Under the pieces are notes generated by a model. That model was not told the origin of the DNA. It searched no databases and saw nothing but the letters and a program-made list of their open reading frames with translations. DNA of 64,000 bases from Dechloromonas sp. CZR5 (GTDB lineage Bacteria > Pseudomonadota > Gammaproteobacteria > Burkholderiales > Rhodocyclaceae), in NCBI RefSeq assembly GCF_008711155.1, contig NZ_VUYQ01000005.1, positions 1 to 64,000 on the forward strand, read 5' to 3'. Shown piece by piece: positions 27,071 through 37,078 of this stretch. The translations under genes were made by a program, and so were the position numbers. Numbering within the stretch: position 1 is the first letter of the stretch; the number at the start of each line of letters is the position of its first letter.

Positions 27071-29863
27071 TTGCCAACACTGATCGCGAATGAAAAAAAT
27101 GTCCCGCGTGCCCATCTGATCGGGACGTTGGTCATCGTTCTGCTGATCACCTTGGGGCTGGGGGCATTTTTCAGCTGGCGACAGCTGACCGAGCGGCGGG
27201 CCGCGTTGTCGCGGGTTGAGCAGGCCGCCGGCGAGAAGATCAGGGCCCGCCTGCGGGGCGAGATGGACAGCGCCATCAGCTTTCTGGAATACACCCGTTT
27301 GCGCACCGAGGACGTGCTGAAACGAAGCCTGGCGGAGAAGGTCGACAGTGCACTCCAGAGTGTCGAGGCGATCCATGCGCGAGAGTCCGCGCGGCGTCCG
27401 GCGGCCGAGGTCAAGCGCCTGATCGTCGAGGCCCTGCGTCCGATACGCTTCTACGATGGTCGCGGCTACTACTTCATCGACGACATGAGCGGTCAGTTCG
27501 TCCTGCTGCCGACCGCCCCGCAACTGGAGGGGAAGACGCTGCTCGACAACCGGGACGACACCGGGCACTACATCATGCGCGGCCTGATCGAGGCGGCGCG
27601 CAAACCTCGCGGCGAGGGCTTCTCGGCCTATCGCTGGTATTCGCCGGACAATCCGAAACAGATGTCGGAAAAGCTTTCCTACGTCCGTTACTTCGCGCCG
27701 TATGACTGGTTGCTGGGCGCCGGCGACTACCTCTACAAGTGGGAGCAGATGCAGCAGCAGGAGGCACTGGCCCGCCTCCGTTCCCTCCGTTTCGGGCGTG
27801 AAGGCTATTTTGTCGTCATTGATGGCGATGGAAAGGTACTGCTGTCTCCAGCGAACACCTTGCTCGAAGGGGTCAACGTTCGCGATATTCCCGAGCCGCA
27901 CCGGACAAGCGTGCTGAAGCTCTTTCAGGCCGGAACGCCGGGGGGGCGCTTCGTCGAATATCCGTTCTGGTACAAGGAGGGCGGCGAAGCCCGCCAGAAA
28001 ACGGCATTGGTCGAGAAGGTCCGTCCGTGGAACTGGGTCGTCATGGTGACGATCTTCAATGACGAGGTGAGCGAACTGGCGGCCGAAGAGGTACGCCGTC
28101 AATCCACGCTCGATGGCTCGCAGGTGCTCAATCTGGTGATTGCGGCCCTGGGGGCGCTGGCACTCGGGGTGGTTGCCTCGCTGGCCTTTTCGCGCTGGTC
28201 CAGGCGATTGTTCGCGGCCTATCACAGCCAAAACGAGGCTCAGCAGGAAGCCTTGCGTGCCAGCGAGGACAAGCTGGGGAGTATTCTCGACAGCGTTGAG
28301 GCCTTCATCTACATCAAGGGCACGGACTACGCCTACCAATACACGAACGCCCGGGTGTGCGAGTTGTTCGGCGCGCCGCTGGAACAGATTATCGGGAAGG
28401 ACGACTATGCGTTTTTCGATCGTGCGACCGCGGACAATCTGCGCCGAAACGACTGGCGCGTGATCGAAGGGGGCGAACGCGTGGTCGAGGAGGAGGTGAA
28501 TACCTCCGAGGATGGAAAGATCACCAAAGCCTTCCTGTCGATCAAGATACCCCTGCGTCGCCCCGATGGCTCGATCTACGCCCTGTGCGGTATTTCAACC
28601 GACATCACGCAGCGCAAGTACCAGGAGCTTGAACTCGAGACTTACCGCCACGGTCTGGAGGCGCTGGTCGCCTCGCGTACCGCCGAGCTGGCCGAGGCCA
28701 AGGATGCCGCCGAGGCCGCCAGCCGGGCCAAGAGCCTTTTTCTGGCCAACATGAGTCATGAAATTCGCACGCCGATGAATGCGATTCTTGGCATGGCCTA
28801 CCTGTTGAACAAGGAAACGATCGACGACAAGGCGCGCGAACGCCTGGACAAGATCACGACCGCCGCCAACCACCTGCTCGGCGTCATCAACGACATCCTC
28901 GACTTGTCGAAGATCGAGGCAGGGAGTCTTGTTCTGGAGGATCGCCAGTTCTCTCCCCGCGATCTGGTGGACGATATCCTGCTGATGGTCGGAGAACGTG
29001 TACGCGAAAAAGGATTGTCGATTCGGACCGTGATTGGCGACGATGTGCCGAAGGTGTTGCGCGGCGACTCCGTTCACTTGGGCCAGGCTTTGCTCAATTT
29101 TGTCGGGAACGCGGTCAAATTCTCCGAGCGCGGGGAAATTCGCGTGGCACTGCGTCTCGAGGCCGACGAAGGAAGTCATGTCGTGCTGCGCATGGAGGTG
29201 GCGGATCAGGGCATCGGTATCAGGCCAGATCAACAGGCACGCTTGTTCAAGGCGTTCTCGCAGGCCGATGAATCGATCACCCGGAAATACGGCGGCACCG
29301 GCCTTGGGCTGGCCATCAATGGTCATCTGGCCCGCCTGATGGGAGGCGACATCGGCGTCCGCAGCGAGGAAGGTGTCGGTAGCTGTTTCTGGATGACGGC
29401 CCGGCTGGCCTGTGTCGAGGCAGCCTGCGGTGCTTCCGCCCTGCCTGTCGAGCAAGCCGGTCTCTTGCCGGAACAGGAAATCGCCCGTCGCTATTCAGGT
29501 CGCCGCATCCTGCTGGTGGAAGACGACGAGATCAATCAGGAGGTCGCCCGCGAACTGCTGGAGATAGCCGGGCTGGCAGTCTCGGTGGCCGGCAATGGGG
29601 CGGAAGCGGTGGAGCGCGTGCGCGACGACGAGCCCTATGCCCTGGTCCTGATGGACATGCAGATGCCGGTCATGGGCGGTATCGAGGCAACACGTCGCAT
29701 CCGCGAGCTGCCCGGCCGGGAAAACCTGCCCATCCTGGCGATGACTGCCAATGCCTTCGACGAGGACCGCCGCGTCTGTGTCGAGGCGGGGATGAACGAC
29801 CATATCGGCAAGCCCGTCGAGCCGGATATCCTCTACGCGACCTTGCTCAAGTGGTTGCGTTGA
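27071..29863 (+). CDS. Hybrid sensor kinase with two Cache repeats, PAS, HisKA, HATPase and REC
   Basis: A 930-residue sensor. Order: helix (about 16-36), two periplasmic Cache-type repeats ([13 protein letters not shown] near 130 and [15 protein letters not shown] near 240), helix (about 352-375), PAS domain (about 395-515), HisKA with His563 ([11 protein letters not shown]), HATPase (GGTGLGLAI), and one receiver ([14 protein letters not shown]). The start is TTG at 27071, with AAGGA six bases upstream; the nearby ATG at 27066 opens only six codons. It resembles the kinase at 18.5-21.5 kb in its H-box and receiver, but the sensor differs and there is no Hpt. No cognate regulator is adjacent. 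Cache repeats suggest small organic acid sensing. Confidence 0.9.
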   Translation: MPTLIANEKNVPRAHLIGTLVIVLLITLGLGAFFSWRQLTERRAALSRVEQAAGEKIRARLRGEMDSAISFLEYTRLRTEDVLKRSLAEKVDSALQSVEAIHARESARRPAAEVKRLIVEALRPIRFYDGRGYYFIDDMSGQFVLLPTAPQLEGKTLLDNRDDTGHYIMRGLIEAARKPRGEGFSAYRWYSPDNPKQMSEKLSYVRYFAPYDWLLGAGDYLYKWEQMQQQEALARLRSLRFGREGYFVVIDGDGKVLLSPANTLLEGVNVRDIPEPHRTSVLKLFQAGTPGGRFVEYPFWYKEGGEARQKTALVEKVRPWNWVVMVTIFNDEVSELAAEEVRRQSTLDGSQVLNLVIAALGALALGVVASLAFSRWSRRLFAAYHSQNEAQQEALRASEDKLGSILDSVEAFIYIKGTDYAYQYTNARVCELFGAPLEQIIGKDDYAFFDRATADNLRRNDWRVIEGGERVVEEEVNTSEDGKITKAFLSIKIPLRRPDGSIYALCGISTDITQRKYQELELETYRHGLEALVASRTAELAEAKDAAEAASRAKSLFLANMSHEIRTPMNAILGMAYLLNKETIDDKARERLDKITTAANHLLGVINDILDLSKIEAGSLVLEDRQFSPRDLVDDILLMVGERVREKGLSIRTVIGDDVPKVLRGDSVHLGQALLNFVGNAVKFSERGEIRVALRLEADEGSHVVLRMEVADQGIGIRPDQQARLFKAFSQADESITRKYGGTGLGLAINGHLARLMGGDIGVRSEEGVGSCFWMTARLACVEAACGASALPVEQAGLLPEQEIARRYSGRRILLVEDDEINQEVARELLEIAGLAVSVAGNGAEAVERVRDDEPYALVLMDMQMPVMGGIEATRRIRELPGRENLPILAMTANAFDEDRRVCVEAGMNDHIGKPVEPDILYATLLKWLR

Positions 29864-29871
29864 GCGGAGCA

Positions 29872-29919
29872 GGGCAGGGCGAGGCGGCCTGCCCCGTTAG
29901 CCGAAGAAAGGCTCTTTTT
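29872..29919 (+). terminator. Probable terminator between kinase and M48 genes
   Basis: GGGCAGG (29872-29878) pairs with CCTGCCC (29888-29894). A short AGCC/GGCT stem (29899-29913) then runs into CTTTTT. The second stem is only four pairs. Confidence 0.45.
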
Positions 29920-29970
29920 CCGTTGGCATTTCTGCCGCAAAATGCATCTTCTGAAGATGGATGACCCGGG

Positions 29971-31305
29971 ATGCCCATGAATATCAACGACGATCTTGCC
30001 GCCAACCTGCAACGCAACCGCATCAGCCGCCGTCAGGTACTGTGGCTGCTGGGCGCCAGCGCCCTCTCCGGCTGTGCTTCGTCGCCGGTGGGAGGCGGTT
30101 CGATCCTGGTCGGCATGAGCGAGGAAGAGGAAAAGGCCGTCGACCAGAAAGTCGCGCCGCAACAGTTCTCGCAGGATCTCGGCGCGGTTCAGGATGCACA
30201 GATCAATCAATACCTGACGGAAATCGGGCGGCGACTGGACGGCAAGTCCCACCGGCCGCAAATGCCTTATTCGTACCGCGTGCTCAACGCCAACTACGTC
30301 AATGCCTACACCTTCCCCGGGGGAGCCATGGGCGTGACGCGGGGCATCCTGGTCGATCTCGACAACGAAGCCGAGCTGGCCGGCCTGCTCGGCCATGAGC
30401 TGGGGCACGTCAATGCCCGCCACGCCGCACAGCGCCAGGGGCAGGCCATGGTTGCCTCGGTGGCGGCCACCGGCATCAACATCATCGGTTCGGCGGCCGG
30501 CTTTGGCGGACTGACCGACATCGGCACCCAGCTCGGGGCCAGCGCGCTGCTTTCCAGCTATTCGCGCGACAACGAGCGCGAGGCTGATGCCTTGGGCCAG
30601 GAGTACATGGTGCGTGCCGGTTATCCGGCGAACGGCATGGTCGGGTTGCAGCAACTGTTGGTCAATCAGGAGAAGGAGTCGCCGGGCATGCTGCAGACCA
30701 TGTTCTCGACGCATCCGATGAGCAGCGAGCGCCGCGATACGGCGCGGCAGATGGCCGAAGGCAAGTACGCCGCCAGCAACCAGCGCGATAGCGGCCGCGA
30801 ACGCTTCATGGACAGTACGGCCTCGTTGCGCCGTATCAAGCCGACCATCGAGGCTTGTCAGAAAGGTGAGATCGCCCTGTCACGCAAGGATTTCGGCAAG
30901 GCCGAAGGCAGTTTTCGCAGCGCCCTGGCGGCGACGCCGCGCGATTATGCAGCGAATGTCCTGATGGCCAAATGTCTGTCCGCGCAGGACAAGGACGCAC
31001 AGGCCCTGGAGTACGCGCAGGCGGCAACCAAAATTTATCCGCAGGAGGCGCAGGCCCAGAAAATGGTCGGCGTTCTGGCGCTTGCCCAGAAGGATCCGGC
31101 CAAGGCGTACGAGCATCTCGACCGTTACGACCGCCTGATTCCGGGCGATGCCGGCGTGACCTTCCTCAAGGGCGTCTCGCTGGAAGGGATGGGGCGCAAG
31201 CAAGATGCGGCGAACCAGTATGCGGCGTATTTGCGGCGCACCCAACGAGGCAAGGCGGCCGAATACGCCTACAGCCGTTTGCAGGGCTGGGGTTACGTCA
31301 AATGA
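29971..31305 (+). CDS. M48 family metalloprotease lipoprotein with TPR tail (BepA-like)
   Basis: A 444-residue envelope protease. The N-terminus has an RR-containing signal and lipobox LSGC (Cys near 32), so it is probably a lipoprotein. The zinc site is complete: HELGH (His142-Glu143-His146), with the third ligand in the NEREADALG segment. The C-terminal 130 residues are tetratricopeptide-like (AEGSFRSALAATPRDYAANVLMA and following). This layout matches BepA/YfgC, which degrades or matures outer-membrane proteins such as LptD. An ATG two codons later is an alternative start. It is convergent with the Crp/Fnr-type gene. Confidence 0.92.
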   Translation: MPMNINDDLAANLQRNRISRRQVLWLLGASALSGCASSPVGGGSILVGMSEEEEKAVDQKVAPQQFSQDLGAVQDAQINQYLTEIGRRLDGKSHRPQMPYSYRVLNANYVNAYTFPGGAMGVTRGILVDLDNEAELAGLLGHELGHVNARHAAQRQGQAMVASVAATGINIIGSAAGFGGLTDIGTQLGASALLSSYSRDNEREADALGQEYMVRAGYPANGMVGLQQLLVNQEKESPGMLQTMFSTHPMSSERRDTARQMAEGKYAASNQRDSGRERFMDSTASLRRIKPTIEACQKGEIALSRKDFGKAEGSFRSALAATPRDYAANVLMAKCLSAQDKDAQALEYAQAATKIYPQEAQAQKMVGVLALAQKDPAKAYEHLDRYDRLIPGDAGVTFLKGVSLEGMGRKQDAANQYAAYLRRTQRGKAAEYAYSRLQGWGYVK

Positions 31306-31308
31306 GGC

Positions 31309-31335
31309 AACGGCCCGGGTAGTCCCGAGGCCGTT
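31309..31335. terminator. Bidirectional hairpin between convergent M48 and Crp-type genes
   Basis: AACGGCC-CGGG (31309-31319), loop TAGT, then CCCG-A-GGCCGTT (31324-31335): eleven pairs with one bulge. U-tracts are weak on both sides. Confidence 0.5.
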
Positions 31336-31368
31336 CCGGATCGCTTCGCCCGCCTGCCGAGCGGCAAG

Positions 31369-32043
31369 CTAGTCGCCGAAGCGGCGCAAGCCGTCGAGAT
31401 CGACGATGTGGATACCGCCGTACTCGCTGCGCACCAGCCCGGCATCCTCGAGTACCTTGAGTGCCTGGTTGGCGCGCTGGCGGGAAACGCCGGCCAGATA
31501 GCCGAGCTCTTCCTGCGAAATCTGCAGCAGGCGATTGGTTCCCGGGTAGAGGACGGGATTGAACAGTGCCGCCAGCCCGCGCGCGATGCGGGCGTCGGTG
31601 TCCAGCATGCGTTCGTTTTCCATCATGCCGATGAACTGGCCCAGGCGTTCGTTGAGTTGCGCGATCAGGTAGCGGTTGAAGGGGATGCTGTGATCCATCA
31701 GCCACAGGAAGGTTGCCCGGTTCATGAAGGCGACGCGCGTCTCGCGCAGGGCCATGACGTCGTAGCGGCGGGTTTCCTTTTTGAGCAGGGAGCCTTCGCC
31801 AAACCAGCCGCCCGAACTGATGCCGGTCAGCGACGTGGTCTTGCCGGTGGTCCAGTGGCTGGCCATCTTGCCCAGGCCGTCGATGATGCCCATCCAGTAT
31901 TCGACAGGCTCGCCCTTCATGCAGATGAAGGCGCCAGGGGCAAAAGTGCGTTCCGTGGTTCCGGAGAGCGCCTTGTCCAGCTCCGGCTCGGTCAGCGACT
32001 GCCCCCACAGGGAGCTTCGCAGCAGTTCCTCAGCGTTATTCAA
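31369..32043 (-). CDS. Crp/Fnr family transcriptional regulator
   Basis: About 224 residues. The N-terminal cyclic-nucleotide-binding-like beta-roll (about 20-140, with SSGGWFGEGSLLKKE) is followed by the dimer helix and a winged helix with the HTH ISQEELGYLAGVSRQRANQALKVLE. There is no Fnr-type cysteine cluster and no DNR signature I can name, so the effector is unknown. The frame stays open to 32163, but family length favours the TTG at 32043. A TATAAT lies just upstream of that TTG, between the two candidate starts. It is divergent from the acyl-CoA synthetase-liv operon, its likely target. Confidence 0.82.
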   Translation of the reverse strand: MNNAEELLRSSLWGQSLTEPELDKALSGTTERTFAPGAFICMKGEPVEYWMGIIDGLGKMASHWTTGKTTSLTGISSGGWFGEGSLLKKETRRYDVMALRETRVAFMNRATFLWLMDHSIPFNRYLIAQLNERLGQFIGMMENERMLDTDARIARGLAALFNPVLYPGTNRLLQISQEELGYLAGVSRQRANQALKVLEDAGLVRSEYGGIHIVDLDGLRRFGD

Positions 32044-32073
32044 AATATTTTCCGGATTGTCTGCCGAGCGACA

Positions 32074-32079
32074 ATTATA
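32074..32079 (-). promoter_or_regulatory. Candidate -10 box for the Crp/Fnr-type gene
   Basis: The minus strand reads a perfect TATAAT about 30 bases before the proposed TTG start. The -35 region at 17-base spacing (GCAGTG) is poor, so an activator-dependent promoter or chance match are both possible. Confidence 0.3.
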
Positions 32080-32220
32080 CGTCCGCAATGTGCATACACT
32101 GCGGGACAAGCTCAGTGATTGTGGCTGAGGGTTGCAAGGTTTGCGTAAGCCAGCAATCCTCACAATGAATCAAACGAACGTTAGACCGCGAACGATGAGT
32201 CGCGGCGGAGGAGACGAGAA

Positions 32221-34188
32221 ATGCCCACGCAGGTGAATTTCGATTCGCTGGACGGTTTGCACACCTTCCCGCGGCTGCTGTTTCATCACGCCAAGGTCCG
32301 GCCCAATGCGCCGGCCATGCGCGAGAAATATCTCGGCATCTGGCAGACCTGGACCTGGTCCGATGTCGCGGAGCGCGTTCGGGCCTTGGCCTGCGGCCTG
32401 GCTTCGCTGGGCTTCAAACGCGGCGACAACCTGGCCATCGTCGGCGACAACCGCCCGCATCTCTACATGATGATGAGCGCGGCCCAGTGCCTGGGTGGCG
32501 TGCCGGTGCCGCTTTACCAGGATGCGGTGGCGGCCGAGATGCTGTTCGTGTTGCAGGATGCCGGCGTCCGCTTCGCCATCGTCGAGGATCAGGAGCAGGT
32601 CGACAAGCTGCTGGAGATCAAGGACCAGCTGCCGTCGCTCGAACACATCGTGTACGACGACCCGCGCGGCATGCGCCACTACAACCAGCCTTTCCTGCAC
32701 GACGTGCATGAACTGATGGAGATGGGGCGCATTCACGACCGCAATCATTCCGACTTCCTGAACGCCGAGGTCGAAAAAGGTCACTATGACGATGTTTCGG
32801 TGATGCTCTACACCTCCGGCACGACCGGCAAGCCGAAGGGGGTCTGCCAGACGCATGCCGCCTTCATCGCTGCGGCCCAGGGCGGTGCACAGGTCGACAA
32901 GCTGGGCGCCGACGGGGATATCCTCTCCTACCTGCCGATGGCCTGGGTGGGCGACCATCTGTTCTCGTTCGCGCAATCGCTGGTCTGCGGCTTCACCATC
33001 AACTGCCCGGAGTCCGGCGAGACGGTGATGACCGACCTGCGCGAAATCGGGCCGACCTACTATTTCGCCCCGCCGCGCGTCTTCGAGAGCCTGCTGACCT
33101 CGGTGCAGATCCGCATGGAAGACGCCGGGCAGCTCAAGCAGCGGCTGTTCCATCATTTCATGGCAGTCGCCAAGCGCTGCGGCGGCGACATCCTAGACGG
33201 CAAGCCGGTTTCTTCCGGCGATCGCCTGCAGTACTGGCTGGGCAACCTGCTGATCTACGGCCCGCTGCGCAACGTGCTCGGCATGAGCCGGATCAAGGTC
33301 GCCTACACCGCCGGCGCCGCCATCGGCCCCGAACTGTTCAGCTTTTATCGCTCGATCGGCATCAACCTCAAGCAGCTCTACGGGCAGACCGAGACCTGTG
33401 CTTACGTCTGCCTGCAGCCGGACGGCCAGGTCAAGGCCGATACGGTCGGTGCGCCGGCGCCCGGCGTCGAGATCCGGATCGCCGACAACGGCGAAGTGCT
33501 GGTCAAGGGCGCGATGCTGCTCAAGGAATACTACAAGCGGCCGGATGCGACCGCCGAGTCGATCAATGCCGACGGCTATTTCCTGACCGGCGATGCCGGC
33601 TTCCTCGACGAGGACGGCCACCTGAAGATCATCGACCGTGCCAAGGATGTCGGCAAGCTGTCGAATGGCGCGATGTTTGCCCCGAACTACATCGAGAACA
33701 AGCTGAAGTTCTTCCAGTTCGTGAAGGAATCGGTCTGCTTCGGCCACGACCGCGACATGGTCTGCGCCTTCATCAACATCGACGTCGGCGCCGTCGGCAA
33801 CTGGGCCGAACGTCGCAATATCGCCTACTCGGGCTACACCGACCTCGCCGGCAAGCCGCAGGTGCTGGAGATGATCAAGTCGTGCATCGAGGAAGTGAAC
33901 GCTTCGCTCGCCCACGACGCCATGGTCGCCGATTCGCAGGTGCATCGCTTCCTCGTCCTGCACAAGGAACTGGACCCCGACGATGACGAGCTGACCCGCA
34001 CCCGCAAGGTGCGCCGCAATTTCATCGCGGAAAAATACAAGGTACTGATCGATGCCCTCTACGGAGACAAGGGCAACCAGTACATCGAAACCGAGGTCAA
34101 GTTCGAAGACGGGCGTCGCGGTAAGGTATCCGCCGACCTCAGGATCATCGATGTCAAGACCTTCCCGATCGCCAAAAAAGCGGCCTGA
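32221..34188 (+). CDS. AMP-binding long-chain acyl-CoA synthetase-type ligase
   Basis: A 655-residue adenylate-forming ligase with the ATP loop YTSGTTGKPKG (197-207), the adenine motif LYGQTETCA and the hinge GYFLTGDAGFLDEDGHLKIIDRAKD. The length and C-terminal extension resemble FadD15/long-chain synthetases. It opens an operon with livGHMKF and a PaaK-like gene, 15 bases before livG. Because the ligase travels with the importer, I infer that it activates the imported acid to its CoA ester; a fatty, alicyclic or aromatic acid is possible. A GGAGGAGACGAG ribosome site precedes the ATG. The Crp/Fnr-type gene is divergent. Confidence 0.9.
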   Translation: MPTQVNFDSLDGLHTFPRLLFHHAKVRPNAPAMREKYLGIWQTWTWSDVAERVRALACGLASLGFKRGDNLAIVGDNRPHLYMMMSAAQCLGGVPVPLYQDAVAAEMLFVLQDAGVRFAIVEDQEQVDKLLEIKDQLPSLEHIVYDDPRGMRHYNQPFLHDVHELMEMGRIHDRNHSDFLNAEVEKGHYDDVSVMLYTSGTTGKPKGVCQTHAAFIAAAQGGAQVDKLGADGDILSYLPMAWVGDHLFSFAQSLVCGFTINCPESGETVMTDLREIGPTYYFAPPRVFESLLTSVQIRMEDAGQLKQRLFHHFMAVAKRCGGDILDGKPVSSGDRLQYWLGNLLIYGPLRNVLGMSRIKVAYTAGAAIGPELFSFYRSIGINLKQLYGQTETCAYVCLQPDGQVKADTVGAPAPGVEIRIADNGEVLVKGAMLLKEYYKRPDATAESINADGYFLTGDAGFLDEDGHLKIIDRAKDVGKLSNGAMFAPNYIENKLKFFQFVKESVCFGHDRDMVCAFINIDVGAVGNWAERRNIAYSGYTDLAGKPQVLEMIKSCIEEVNASLAHDAMVADSQVHRFLVLHKELDPDDDELTRTRKVRRNFIAEKYKVLIDALYGDKGNQYIETEVKFEDGRRGKVSADLRIIDVKTFPIAKKAA

Positions 34189-34202
34189 AGGGAGAGAGAA
34201 CC

Positions 34203-34985
34203 ATGAGTAGAAAAATCGGCGACGTCATCCTCGACCTGCAGAACATTTCGCTGCGCTTCGGTGGCGTCAAGGCACTGACCGACATTTCCTTCGATATCCG
34301 CGAGCACGAAGTGCGCGCCATCATTGGCCCCAACGGTGCCGGCAAGAGCTCGATGCTCAACGTCATCAACGGCGTCTACCACCCGCAGGAAGGCAAGATC
34401 TTCTACCGCGGTGCCGAGCGCAAGAAAATGGAGCCGCACATGGCGGCCAGCACCGGCATCGCGCGGACTTTCCAGAATATCGCGCTGTTCAAGGGCATGA
34501 GCGTGCTCGACAACATCATGACCGGCCGCACGCTGAAGATGAAGAGCAACATGCTGCTCCAGGCCATGTGGTTCGGCCCGGCGCAGAAGGAAGAGCTGGC
34601 GCACCGGCGCAAGGTCGAGGAAATCATCGACTTCCTCGAAATCCAGCACATCCGCAAGACGCCCGTGGGTCGTCTGCCCTACGGCTTGCAGAAGCGCGTC
34701 GACCTTGGTCGCGCCCTGGCCATGGAGCCGCAGATCCTGTTGCTCGACGAGCCGATGGCCGGCATGAACGTCGAGGAAAAGCAGGACATGTGTCGCTTCA
34801 TCCTCGACGTGAACGACCAGTTCGGCACCACCATCGTGCTCATCGAACACGACATGGGGGTGGTCATGGATATTTCCGATCGCGTGGTCGTTCTCGACTA
34901 CGGCAAGAAGATCGGCGACGGCCTGCCGGATGAAGTGCGTTCCAGCCCCGAGGTCATCAAGGCCTATCTGGGCGCCGGTCACTAA
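34203..34985 (+). CDS. livG: Liv-type ABC transporter ATP-binding protein LivG (cluster 1)
   Basis: A 260-residue branched-chain-type ABC ATPase: Walker A GPNGAGKS, FQNIALFKGMSV, signature region LPYGLQKRVDLGRALA (with LPYG in place of LSGGQ), Walker B ILLLDEPMAGMN and switch IEHDMGV. It belongs to the ligase-livGHMKF operon, 15 bases after the ligase. The altered signature is usual for LivG proteins. The substrate is unlikely to be leucine alone, given the neighbouring ligases. Confidence 0.92.
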   Translation: MSRKIGDVILDLQNISLRFGGVKALTDISFDIREHEVRAIIGPNGAGKSSMLNVINGVYHPQEGKIFYRGAERKKMEPHMAASTGIARTFQNIALFKGMSVLDNIMTGRTLKMKSNMLLQAMWFGPAQKEELAHRRKVEEIIDFLEIQHIRKTPVGRLPYGLQKRVDLGRALAMEPQILLLDEPMAGMNVEEKQDMCRFILDVNDQFGTTIVLIEHDMGVVMDISDRVVVLDYGKKIGDGLPDEVRSSPEVIKAYLGAGH

Positions 34986-34997
34986 GCGGAGAGCGAC

Positions 34998-35927
34998 ATG
35001 GGATTTTTTATCGAAACACTGATTGGCGGCCTGATGGCCGGCATGCTGTACTCGCTGGTGGCGCTCGGCTTTGTACTGATTTTCAAGTCTTCCGGCGTCT
35101 TCAACTTTGCGCAGGGGGCGATGGTGCTGTTTGCCGCGCTGGCCATGGCACGCTTTTCCGAGTGGGCCAATGCGGCCCTCGGCGGCAACAGTCTTTTCCT
35201 CGCCAACCTGATCGCCTTTGTCGGCGCCGGCGCAACGATGTGGCTGGTCGCCTGGGTGGTCGAGCGCTTCGTGCTGCGCAAGCTGGTGAACCAGGAGGGG
35301 GCCACCCTGCTGATGGTAACGCTCGGCATCACCTACGTCCTCGAAGGCGTCGGCCAGACCATTTTCGGCAGCGAAATCTACAACATCGACGTCGGCATGC
35401 CGAAAGAGCCGGTAATGATGTTCGAGAATCTGTTCGAAGGCGGCATCCTGATCAACAAGGAGGACTTCATCGCCGCCCTCATTGCCGCCCTGCTCGTCGG
35501 CCTGCTCACGCTGTTCTTCCAGAAGACGCCGGTCGGCCGCGCCCTGCGCGCGGTGGCGGACGATCACCAGGCGGCCCTGTCGATCGGCATTCCGCTCAAT
35601 CGCATCTGGGTCATTGTCTGGCTGGTTGCCGGTGTCGTCGCCCTGGTCGCCGGCATCATCTGGGGTTCCAAGCTGGGCGTGCAGTTCTCGCTGGCGACGG
35701 TTGCCCTGCGCGCCTTGCCGGTGGTGATCCTGGGCGGTCTGACCTCGGTGCCGGGGGCCATCGTCGGCGGCCTGATCATCGGTGTCGGCGAAAAGCTCTC
35801 CGAGGTCTATATCGGACCGATGGTCGGCGGCGGTATCGAAATCTGGTTCGCCTATGTCCTCGCCCTGGTTGTTCTGCTGTTCCGGCCGCAAGGCTTGTTC
35901 GGCGAGAAAATCATCAACCGCGTCTGA
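34998..35927 (+). CDS. livH: Liv-type ABC transporter permease LivH (cluster 1)
   Basis: A 309-residue permease with about eight helices. The N-terminal GGLMAGMLYSLVALGFVLIFKSSGVFNFAQGAM segment is split here as GGLMAGMLYSLVALG and FNFAQGAM, both LivH hallmarks, and a LGGLTSVPGAIVGG loop lies near the C-terminus. It pairs with LivM to form the channel. It starts 12 bases after livG with a GGAGAG ribosome site. Confidence 0.93.
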   Translation: MGFFIETLIGGLMAGMLYSLVALGFVLIFKSSGVFNFAQGAMVLFAALAMARFSEWANAALGGNSLFLANLIAFVGAGATMWLVAWVVERFVLRKLVNQEGATLLMVTLGITYVLEGVGQTIFGSEIYNIDVGMPKEPVMMFENLFEGGILINKEDFIAALIAALLVGLLTLFFQKTPVGRALRAVADDHQAALSIGIPLNRIWVIVWLVAGVVALVAGIIWGSKLGVQFSLATVALRALPVVILGGLTSVPGAIVGGLIIGVGEKLSEVYIGPMVGGGIEIWFAYVLALVVLLFRPQGLFGEKIINRV

Positions 35928-35945
35928 CCGTCAGGGAGAAAAAAC

Positions 35946-37022
35946 GTGCTTTATCGTGAAAACGGCCAGTTCAAGACCACCTACGCGGCCGACCAGCAAA
36001 TCTTCACCATCGCCCAGGACAAGTGGTTCGTCCTCGGTATCGTTGCCTTCGCCTTCCTCGCCGTGCCGATGCTGGCCGACGAGTACATGTTCCGCGCCAT
36101 CCTCATTCCCTTCCTGATCCTGTCGCTCGCTGCACTCGGGGTCAACCTGCTGGTCGGCTATTGCGGCCAGATCACCCTGGGGGCAGGGGCCTTCATGGCG
36201 GTTGGGGCGTATGCGGCGTACAACTTCCTGATCCGTATCGACGGCATGCCGCTGATCGGGGCGCTGCTGCTCGGCGGCCTGACCTCGGCCGGCATGGGCA
36301 TCCTGTTCGGGATACCCAGCCTGCGGGTACGCGGCCTCTACCTGGCCGTGGCCACGCTGGCGGCGCAGTTCTTTTGCGATTGGGCCTTCCTGCGCATCAA
36401 GTGGTTCACCAACGATTCGTCGTCGGGTTCGGTTTCCGTCTCCGATCTCAGCGTCTTCGGTTGGGTGATCGACTCGCCGGCCGAAAAATACCTCTTCTGC
36501 CTCGGATTCATCGTCGTCTTCGCCGTGATCGCCAAGAACATGACGCGCGCCACCATCGGTCGCCAGTGGATGGCCATCCGCGACATGGACGTGGCCGCCG
36601 AGGTCATCGGCATCCGCCCGATGTACGCCAAGCTCTCGGCCTTTGCCGTCAGTTCCTTCTTCGTCGGCGTTGCCGGCGCCCTGTGGGGCTTTGTGCACCT
36701 CGGCTCCTGGGAGCCGGCGGCCTTCTCGGTCGACCGTTCCTTCCAGTTGCTGTTCATGGTCATCATCGGCGGCCTCGGTTCGATTCTCGGCAGCTTCGTC
36801 GGTGCCGCCTTCATCGTCATCCTGCCCATCTTCCTCAACCAGTTCCTGCCGGCGCTCGGCGGTTTGCTCGGGTTACATATCTCGACAGCCGCGGTGTCGC
36901 ATGCAGAACTGATCATCTTCGGTTCGTTGATCGTCTTCTTCCTGATCGTCGAACCGCACGGCCTGGCTCGCCTGTGGGCGATCGCCAAGGAAAAACTGCG
37001 TCTGTGGCCTTTCCCCCACTGA
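35946..37022 (+). CDS. livM: Liv-type ABC transporter permease LivM (cluster 1)
   Basis: A 358-residue permease with about ten helices. LivM marks include VGYCGQITLGAGAFMAVGAY, IPSLRVRGLYLAVATLA and GGLGSILGSFVGA. The start is GTG at 35946, with GGGAGAA upstream and no better ATG. It has a cytoplasmic N-terminal extension of about 35 residues before the first helix. It lies 18 bases after livH. Confidence 0.92.
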   Translation: MLYRENGQFKTTYAADQQIFTIAQDKWFVLGIVAFAFLAVPMLADEYMFRAILIPFLILSLAALGVNLLVGYCGQITLGAGAFMAVGAYAAYNFLIRIDGMPLIGALLLGGLTSAGMGILFGIPSLRVRGLYLAVATLAAQFFCDWAFLRIKWFTNDSSSGSVSVSDLSVFGWVIDSPAEKYLFCLGFIVVFAVIAKNMTRATIGRQWMAIRDMDVAAEVIGIRPMYAKLSAFAVSSFFVGVAGALWGFVHLGSWEPAAFSVDRSFQLLFMVIIGGLGSILGSFVGAAFIVILPIFLNQFLPALGGLLGLHISTAAVSHAELIIFGSLIVFFLIVEPHGLARLWAIAKEKLRLWPFPH

Positions 37023-37078
37023 CGCGGAGACAGCAAAATTTCACGATTCATAACCTGATCAACAGGAGGAGACAAACC

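Noticed and set aside
34059..35891. A 610-codon minus-strand frame opposite livG and livH
   Set aside because: It spans two well-supported genes and their junction on the other strand, which only happens by codon-bias shadowing.
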